Below are positions 1-4,422 of a DNA stretch of 6,299 bases, piece after piece. The notes beneath the pieces are model-generated. The model made no database searches. It had not been told where the DNA came from and saw only the letters and a list, made by a program, of their open reading frames with translations. A program made the position numbers and the translations under genes. Each line of letters begins with the position of its first letter. The stretch's first letter is position 1. Origin of the DNA: Gemmatimonadaceae bacterium (GTDB lineage: Bacteria > Gemmatimonadota > Gemmatimonadetes > Gemmatimonadales > Gemmatimonadaceae); the NCBI GenBank assembly GCA_013813605.1, contig JACCRL010000418.1, forward strand, positions 1 through 6,299, given 5' to 3'.

Positions 1-37
1 GCAACTGAGAGAGACACAGATGCGAGGGGTCAGAGGC
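1..37 (+). repeat. Left arm of a long inverted repeat
   Basis: This arm is the reverse complement of 196-232. With no gaps, position i pairs with 233-i, and 33 of 37 positions match; mismatches are at 6, 7, 11 and 35, and 12-34 is a perfect 23-bp match. Both arms begin (reading inward) with GCAAC. The window starts exactly at this arm, so its true outer edge and any flanking target duplication on the left cannot be seen. The length and near-identity are far above chance. What the repeat is (MITE-like element, REP-type pair or other dispersed repeat) is inference; no transposase is present in the window. Confidence 0.85.
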
Positions 38-195
38 CAAGATAAGAGTTTGCTAGATGACGACTGCGCGCTGAGTGGGGTGGTTCTTTGAGGAAGACGC
101 TGCCGCGCCCACGCATTTAGAAGCCCAGAATGGTCTGGGATCTCGCTATTCTTTACGGGGGGCCGACCCTCCTCCGTCTCGCAACTGACACCTGC
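38..195. other. Noncoding spacer between inverted repeat arms
   Basis: No convincing gene is seen here. The spacer contains one small perfect hairpin, CCCAGA (124-129), loop ATGG, TCTGGG (134-139), and short G-rich (about 74-83, 157-163) and pyrimidine-rich (169-180) patches. A reading frame that opens at 130 and runs rightward over the aspA gene is its antisense shadow. If 1-232 is a small non-autonomous mobile element, this would be its non-coding core; if not, it is ordinary intergenic DNA downstream of aspA. Confidence 0.5.
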
Positions 196-232
196 GCTTC
201 TGACCCCTCGCATCTGTGTCTTTCTAGGTTGC
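181..232 (-). other. Imperfect stem-loop just downstream of aspA
   Basis: The right part of the inverted-repeat region also folds on itself. GCAAC (181-185) pairs with GTTGC (228-232), GACAC (187-191) with GTGTC (216-220), and TGCG (193-196) with CGCA (209-212); small bulges separate the helices and the loop is 12 nt. In the aspA transcript this hairpin begins 14 nt after the stop codon, so it could stabilise or define the mRNA 3' end. There is no U-run after it, so it is not a canonical intrinsic terminator. It overlaps the right repeat arm, and the 232-bp long-range fold would compete with it. Confidence 0.5.
196..232 (-). repeat. Right arm of a long inverted repeat
   Basis: Inverted partner of 1-37 (33/37 matches, with 199-221 perfectly complementary to 12-34). 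The outer end is GTTGC at 228-232, followed by 14 bp of non-repeat sequence before the aspA stop codon. The left arm lacks the extra sequence that lets this arm close a hairpin on itself (GCAAC/GACAC at 181-191), so the two ends are related but not equivalent. Confidence 0.85.
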
Positions 233-246
233 CTCGCGCCGTTCAG

Positions 247-1725
247 CTACTCTGCCCGTCGCGGCGCCGTCATGAGCGCCGGATTCAACACCCGATCGAG
301 CTGTTCCTTCGTCATGAGCCCCTTCTCACAAACCAGCTCGTACACCCCCCGCCCCGTCGCCAGCGCCTCTCCCGCAATCTGGGTTGTTGTCTCGTAACCA
401 AGCACCGGCACAAGCGCCGTGATCACCCCGATCGACTGCTCGACGTACATCTGCATCCGCTCACGGTTGGCAGTGATCCCCTCGACACATCGGTCTTGCA
501 GCACCTTGCACGCGCGCGTCAGCGTCGACATTCCGAGCAGCAGCCGGTAGGCGATAATCGGCTCGAACACGTTGAGCTGCAGCTGCCCGCCCTCGGCCGC
601 CATCGTCACTGTGACGTCGCCGCCGATGATGTCGAAGCAGACCTGGTTCACCATCTCGGGGATGACGGGATTCACCTTGCCCGGCATGATCGACGAGCCG
701 GGCTGCATCGGTGGGAGATTGATCTCGCCGAACCCGGTGCGAGGGCCCGAGCTCAGCAGCCGCAGGTCGTTGCAGATCTTCGACAGCTTCACGGCGCATC
801 TCTTCAGCACGCCGGACAGCTGTACGAAGGCGCCCGTATCCGCGGTTGCCTCCACGAGATCGGGCGCCGTGATGAGAGGCAGGCCGGTGATGTGCGCGAG
901 ATGACGGCGCACGCTCTCGGCGTATCCGGGCGGCGCGTTGATGCCGGTACCGATCGCGGTCGCACCCATGTTGATCTCGCGTATCAGCGCCTGCGCTTCA
1001 CCCAGCCGGTCGACATCCTCGAGCATCGTGTGCGCGAACGCCGAGAACTCCTGGCCCAGCGTCATCGGCACCGCATCCTGCAGCTGAGTGCGGCCCATCT
1101 TGATGAAGGAGCCGAACTCCTCGCCCTTTTGCAGAAACGCCGCCGCGAGCGCGATCATCGCCAGCTGCAGCTCGCCAATGCTCGTGTGGAGCGCGAGCTT
1201 GACCGCAGTCGGATAGACGTCGTTGGTGGACTGGCTGAGGTTGACGTGATTGTTGGGATGCACGACGTCGTACTCGCCGCGTTTCCTGCCGAGTATCTCG
1301 AGCGCGCGGTTGGCGATGACCTCGTTGGCGTTCATGTTGGTAGAGGTGCCCGCACCTCCCTGAATCATGTCCACCTTGAAGTGCTGGTGATGCCGGCCCC
1401 CTCGGATTTCCGCCGCCGCCTTGACGATCGCGTCGCAGACTTCGTTGTTCAGCAGTCCAAGCTCGTGGTTGGCGATGGCCGCCGCTTCCTTCACCGATGC
1501 AAGGCCTTCGATGAGGGTAGGAAACTCGTGCAGCTCGACGCCGCTGATGCAGAAGTTCTCGAGCGCGCGGAGAGTCTGTACGCCGTACAGCGCTTCGCCG
1601 GGCACCTCGCGCTCGCCAAGCATGTCGTGCTCGATGCGATTGGGGAGCGGCCCTCGGATCTCGGGAGACGGCGCCGGCTCGGACTGCGCGAGCCGCAGGT
1701 TTCTGATCCTCAAAGGCCTCTTCAT
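247..1725 (-). CDS. aspA: Aspartate ammonia-lyase (aspartase)
   Basis: AspA catalyses reversible deamination of L-aspartate to fumarate and ammonia in the cytoplasm; family members are homotetramers of the aspartase/fumarase superfamily. Residues are numbered from the ATG at 1725 (492 aa; E. coli AspA is 478). Visible are the N-terminal LGEREVP...YGVQTLRALENF block, GGAGTSTNMNANEV (123-136), SQSTNDVYPT (164-173), GRTQLQDAVPMTLGQEF (211-227), and the signature loop GSSIMPGKVNP (343-353), in which Ser344 is the expected catalytic base by analogy with Bacillus AspB. Gln214 in GRTQ, where fumarases usually carry His, and the GREVP-type N-terminus favour aspartase over FumC. An in-frame TTG at 1737 is an alternative start. 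Neither start has a clear Shine-Dalgarno site, and the protein carries ~25 basic, Pro-rich residues before the conserved core, so the start is the uncertain part. The gene is divergent from a glycosylasparaginase whose product, aspartate, is its substrate. Confidence 0.95.
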   Translation of the reverse strand: MKRPLRIRNLRLAQSEPAPSPEIRGPLPNRIEHDMLGEREVPGEALYGVQTLRALENFCISGVELHEFPTLIEGLASVKEAAAIANHELGLLNNEVCDAIVKAAAEIRGGRHHQHFKVDMIQGGAGTSTNMNANEVIANRALEILGRKRGEYDVVHPNNHVNLSQSTNDVYPTAVKLALHTSIGELQLAMIALAAAFLQKGEEFGSFIKMGRTQLQDAVPMTLGQEFSAFAHTMLEDVDRLGEAQALIREINMGATAIGTGINAPPGYAESVRRHLAHITGLPLITAPDLVEATADTGAFVQLSGVLKRCAVKLSKICNDLRLLSSGPRTGFGEINLPPMQPGSSIMPGKVNPVIPEMVNQVCFDIIGGDVTVTMAAEGGQLQLNVFEPIIAYRLLLGMSTLTRACKVLQDRCVEGITANRERMQMYVEQSIGVITALVPVLGYETTTQIAGEALATGRGVYELVCEKGLMTKEQLDRVLNPALMTAPRRAE

Positions 1726-1737
1726 GCGTAGCGTCAA

Positions 1738-1858
1738 GCTATAACGGCCGCATACCTTATTGTAGCGGTAGCGACATCGCCGCAGCCGAACTCTCCCCGA
1801 AGACGCCCGCGCGCGTGGGCCGGGTGCAAACTCCCCTCCCCATCACGGAGAAGAACCG
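1738..1858. promoter_or_regulatory. Divergent promoter region, aspA and glycosylasparaginase
   Basis: This 121-bp gap must hold signals for both divergent genes. The only AT-richer patches are TATAAC (1740-1745, plus strand, 5/6 to the sigma70 -10 consensus) and ATTGTA (1759-1764), which reads TACAAT on the minus strand and could be an aspA -10 about 33 nt before its ATG. No good -35 box pairs with either, so the assignment is tentative. A GC hairpin, GCCCGC/GTGGGC with a GCGC loop (1805-1820, one G-U pair), would lie in the leader of the plus-strand gene. Confidence 0.35.
1847..1850 (+). promoter_or_regulatory. Shine-Dalgarno site of the glycosylasparaginase gene
   Basis: GGAG, continued as GGAGAAG, ends 8 nt before the ATG at 1859. 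This is the clearest ribosome binding site in the window and fixes the start, which also places the twin-arginine motif at residues 4-9 as expected for a signal peptide. Confidence 0.75.
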
Positions 1859-2992
1859 ATGACGATCTCCCGCCGCACGTTCGTAACTACCGGAGCGGCC
1901 GCCGCCGCATCGCTTGCCCTCGGAGAGCGAGCTGGGGCTGAGCCGGTTCTCGCGCGCGTAGGCGAGCGTGCCGCGCGCGTGCCGCTGGCATCACGGCCCG
2001 TCGTCATCGCATCGGGCAACGGACTTCGCGGGGTCGCCAGGGCTTACGACATGATCACGCGGCAGGGAGCCGACACCCTCGACGCGATCATTGCCGGCGT
2101 GAACATCCAGGAGCTCGATCCCGAGGATCAGTCGGTTGGACTGGGCGGACTGCCCAACGCCGACGGCGTGGTGCAGCTCGACGCGTCGTGCATGCACGGA
2201 CCGACGAAACGGGCGGGCGCGGTCGCCTGTCTCGAGGGAATCGCGACGCCGTCGCTCGTCGCCAAGGCGGTAATGGACTATACAAACCATGTGCTGCTTG
2301 TCGGGGAGGGAGCAAAGAAGTTTGCGCTGGGGATGGGATTCACCGAGCAGAATCTGCTCACCGAAAAGAGCAGGAAAGACTGGCTGCGCTGGAAGGCATG
2401 CCTCAATCCATCCGACAACTGGCTCGACGCGCCGGGAATGCCGCGCGCGCCCGCGCGCACTTCTCAGCGCGACAGCGCCCCCGAGCTCGGCGTCAACTTC
2501 ACTACCGGTACGATCAACATGAACGCCGTCAACGCAGCGGGAGACATTTCGTCGGTCACGACGACGAGTGGACTGTCGTGGAAGATCCCTGGACGCGTCG
2601 GCGATTCGCCGATCGTCGGCGCCGGTCAGTACTGCGACAACACAGTTGGTGCGGCTGGCTCGACGGGACGAGGGGAGTCGTGCATCAAGACGTGTGGTGC
2701 GTTCCTGATCGTTGAATTCATGCGGCAGGGCCTCTCACCCGAGCAGGCGTGCCTGAAAACAATCGAGCGCGTGATTGCCACGACGGAGCCGCGGCTGCTG
2801 GACGGACGGGGGCGGCCGACGTTCTCGCTGCAGTTCTACGCGGTAGCGAAAGATGGACGGTTTGGTGCGGCGGCTCTCTACGAAGGCGGCAGTTTCGCGG
2901 TGGCTGATTCCCAGGGCGCGAGGATGGTGCCCTTTGCCTTCATGTTCAGGCAGTCGGAAAAGCCGCAGGCCGCGGTGAGCTGCTCAGCCTGA
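1859..2992 (+). CDS. Tat-exported glycosylasparaginase (Ntn hydrolase)
   Basis: A 377-aa precursor of the N4-(beta-N-acetylglucosaminyl)-L-asparaginase / isoaspartyl peptidase family. The family self-cleaves to expose a Thr nucleophile and hydrolyses the GlcNAc-Asn bond, yielding aspartate and the amino sugar. A twin-arginine signal is visible: SRRTFV (4-9), an Ala-rich core (13-20) and a likely AGA cleavage site near residue 27, so the enzyme should act outside the cytoplasm, exported folded. The alpha part has [12 protein letters not shown] and [15 protein letters not shown]; a Pro/Ala/Arg-rich linker (about 191-210) precedes the cleavage site. The nucleophile is most likely Thr218 in TTGTIN (215-220). 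Downstream are TTTSG (234-238), GRVGDSP (245-251, substrate-binding Arg246 and Asp249 by family analogy) and AAGSTGRGE (265-273). The usual Asp before the nucleophile (DT in human and Elizabethkingia enzymes) is Gly217 here. The last ~14 residues extend past the conserved core and overlap the convergent gene. Exact substrate (glycosylasparagine versus isoaspartyl or asparagine peptides) cannot be decided from sequence alone. Confidence 0.9.
   Translation: MTISRRTFVTTGAAAAASLALGERAGAEPVLARVGERAARVPLASRPVVIASGNGLRGVARAYDMITRQGADTLDAIIAGVNIQELDPEDQSVGLGGLPNADGVVQLDASCMHGPTKRAGAVACLEGIATPSLVAKAVMDYTNHVLLVGEGAKKFALGMGFTEQNLLTEKSRKDWLRWKACLNPSDNWLDAPGMPRAPARTSQRDSAPELGVNFTTGTINMNAVNAAGDISSVTTTSGLSWKIPGRVGDSPIVGAGQYCDNTVGAAGSTGRGESCIKTCGAFLIVEFMRQGLSPEQACLKTIERVIATTEPRLLDGRGRPTFSLQFYAVAKDGRFGAAALYEGGSFAVADSQGARMVPFAFMFRQSEKPQAAVSCSA
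2946..2992. other. 47-bp convergent overlap of two coding 3' ends
   Basis: The glycosylasparaginase stop (TGA, 2990-2992) lies inside the chemoreceptor gene, whose own stop (TGA on the minus strand, 2946-2948) lies inside the glycosylasparaginase gene. Both overlapping tails are outside the conserved domains. There is no room for a terminator between the genes, so each transcript must run antisense into the other at its 3' end. Confidence 0.9.
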
Positions 2993-4349
2993 ACGTTGCC
3001 GCGAGCTGGGTGAGGCGCCGCGACGCGTCGCTCAGCTCTGTCGCGCTGGACGCGAGGTCGCTCAGGCCGCGGCTCTGCTCGTCTCTGGTCGACGCGACGT
3101 GGTGGATGGCACGCGCGAACGCGCTCGTTCCCTGGGCCAGGGTGTTGATGCGCTGAGTCATCGAGTCGATGAGCTGGCCAGTCTCGGCGACAGTGTTCTC
3201 CACCTTTTCGCTCCACCCCTGCGCGTCGAGGACGCCTTCCTCCACATCGGCGAACGACTTGCGCCCGGCCCGCGTCGATTCGAGAACCTGCTGCACCGTC
3301 GTCACCGTCCGCGTCGTCGATTCGCGCGAGCTCTGCACCCGCTCCAGCATCTCCTTCACCAGCGAAGTGGTTCTCTCCGCGGCCTCGGCGGAGCTGCTCG
3401 CAAGGCGACGAACTTCGGTGGCGACGACGGCGAATCCTTCTCCGTGCTCGCCGGCGCGTGCCGCTTCCATCGCCGCGTTGAGGGCAAGCAGCTTCGACTG
3501 ACGGGAGATCTTTTGCACGAGCGAAAGAAAGGCTCGAATCTCGTCAACCGCCGACGAAAGTCCCTCGATCGCTTCGGCGCTCGCAAGTGCATTCGTTGTC
3601 AGTGATTCCAGGGCGGCGGAGGTCTCGTCGAGGCGGACACGGTTCTCGACGGCGACAGTGCGCAGCGCGCGATCACGTTTCATACCCTCGCCGACGATGA
3701 CCCTGATCTCGCCCGAGAGCTCGCCAAGCCGCGTCGCGCCGGTGGCAAGCTCGTGTACGGCGCGCTCGCGTTGAGTCACGTCGCGGCTGAGCACGCTCGA
3801 TGTCGCTGCGCCCTCACGCGCGGATGCGGCGACCGACTGTGAGGCGAGCGCAATCTGCGCGGTGAGCCGGCTGTTGTCGGTGGTTGCGTCGCGCATGTCG
3901 CCGGCGACCGACCGCAGATGGCTCAGCATCGCGACCGTGGATCCGCTGAGGCGGTCAACCTCGGCGTTACGCAGGCCAGGCGCATAGGCGACAGAGAGAT
4001 CTCCGCCGGCGACGGCTTCGTGAATGCGCGCGAGCTCGGCGGCGGGTCCGCTCACGTGACGCTTGATGAAAGAAAGAATTATCGCGCTGGTGACGATCAC
4101 TGATCCGACGAGCCACAGGAGAGCGAGGAAGAGTGTGCTGGGCACGCCGTCGACCGAGAGCAGGCTCGCGCGAAGATCCGGAGTGAGGAGCGATGTCAGG
4201 CGGATCAGGAAGAGAATCAGTCCGCCGAGGAAAACAACGCCGAAGATGACGACGATGCGAAGGGCGCGGAGCTGGAGTTTTCCGAGGAGAGGCTTTAGCA
4301 GACCGGCAGCGGCATTCCGCGGCGGCGGGGAGTATGAGGTTGCTGTCAT
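2946..4349 (-). CDS. Methyl-accepting chemotaxis protein, no large sensor domain
   Basis: A 467-aa chemoreceptor (from the ATG at 4349; an in-frame GTG at 4355 would add two residues). A short polar N-terminus with a basic stretch is followed by TM1 (about 31-52), an extracytoplasmic loop of only ~20 residues, TM2 (about 71-94), a HAMP-like linker (about 95-148) and a long Ala/Ser/Glu-rich coiled-coil signalling domain. The conserved hairpin tip that contacts CheA and CheW is clear: [20 protein letters not shown], with EAARAGE at 295-301, then [12 protein letters not shown]. About 150 residues of coiled coil flank the tip on each side, as expected for an antiparallel bundle. No Cache, PAS or four-helix ligand domain is present and no C-terminal NWETF-type CheR tether is seen. 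It would relay a signal to the CheA-CheW array; the input is unknown and may be membrane state, cytoplasmic or via partners. No other che genes are in the window. No clear Shine-Dalgarno site precedes the start. Confidence 0.92.
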   Translation of the reverse strand: MTATSYSPPPRNAAAGLLKPLLGKLQLRALRIVVIFGVVFLGGLILFLIRLTSLLTPDLRASLLSVDGVPSTLFLALLWLVGSVIVTSAIILSFIKRHVSGPAAELARIHEAVAGGDLSVAYAPGLRNAEVDRLSGSTVAMLSHLRSVAGDMRDATTDNSRLTAQIALASQSVAASAREGAATSSVLSRDVTQRERAVHELATGATRLGELSGEIRVIVGEGMKRDRALRTVAVENRVRLDETSAALESLTTNALASAEAIEGLSSAVDEIRAFLSLVQKISRQSKLLALNAAMEAARAGEHGEGFAVVATEVRRLASSSAEAAERTTSLVKEMLERVQSSRESTTRTVTTVQQVLESTRAGRKSFADVEEGVLDAQGWSEKVENTVAETGQLIDSMTQRINTLAQGTSAFARAIHHVASTRDEQSRGLSDLASSATELSDASRRLTQLAATFRLSSSPRPAAFPTA

Positions 4350-4422
4350 TGCCACGAGGAGAACGGTTTGCGTCGCGCGCGGCGCAGATGAAAGTCTGCC
4401 CGACAGACGCTAGCTTGTAGCA
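4350..4422. promoter_or_regulatory. Divergent spacer with two mutually exclusive hairpins
   Basis: These 73 bp separate the starts of the chemoreceptor and leuS. Two small hairpins share one strand. The first is GCAGAT (4384-4389), loop GAAA, GTCTGC (4394-4399), with one G-U closing pair. The second is GTCTG (4394-4398), loop CCCGA, CAGAC (4404-4408). Only one can form at a time. Because they are near-palindromic they could alternatively be a protein-binding site read on DNA. Neither gene has a recognisable Shine-Dalgarno site here. Confidence 0.45.
4388..4416 (+). promoter_or_regulatory. Possible leuS promoter giving a leaderless transcript
   Basis: ATGAAA (4388-4393, 4/6 to TTGACA) and TAGCTT (4411-4416, 3/6 to TATAAT) are exactly 17 bp apart, and a start about 7 nt beyond the second box would fall on the A of the leuS ATG at 4423. 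The matches are weak; the idea is supported mainly by the missing ribosome binding site and by an in-frame stop (TAG, 4411-4413) that rules out an upstream start codon. Confidence 0.2.

Noticed and set aside
1..232. Integron attC site or CRISPR repeat
   Set aside because: The core attC consensus is not matched at either end and there are only two inverted copies, not regularly spaced direct repeats.
181..232. Classical rho-independent terminator for aspA
   Set aside because: The stem is interrupted by bulges and is not followed by a U-tract on the aspA strand.
247..1725. Fumarase class II (fumC)
   Set aside because: Same superfamily, but the GRTQLQDAVP block (Gln where fumarases have His) and the LGEREVP...YGVQTLRALENF N-terminus fit aspartase.
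130..1731. A 533-codon open frame on the plus strand covering aspA
   Set aside because: It is exactly antisense to a gene with full family motifs; its translation is Arg/His/Asp-rich with no recognisable domain, typical of an antisense frame in high-GC DNA.
2188..2715. A 175-codon plus-strand frame inside the glycosylasparaginase gene
   Set aside because: It is an out-of-frame shadow of a gene whose own frame is continuous with conserved motifs throughout; no frameshift is needed.
4350..4422. T-box riboswitch or leucine leader peptide for leuS
   Set aside because: Only 73 bp are available, with no T-box sequence, no specifier-loop architecture and no small frame with a run of leucine codons.
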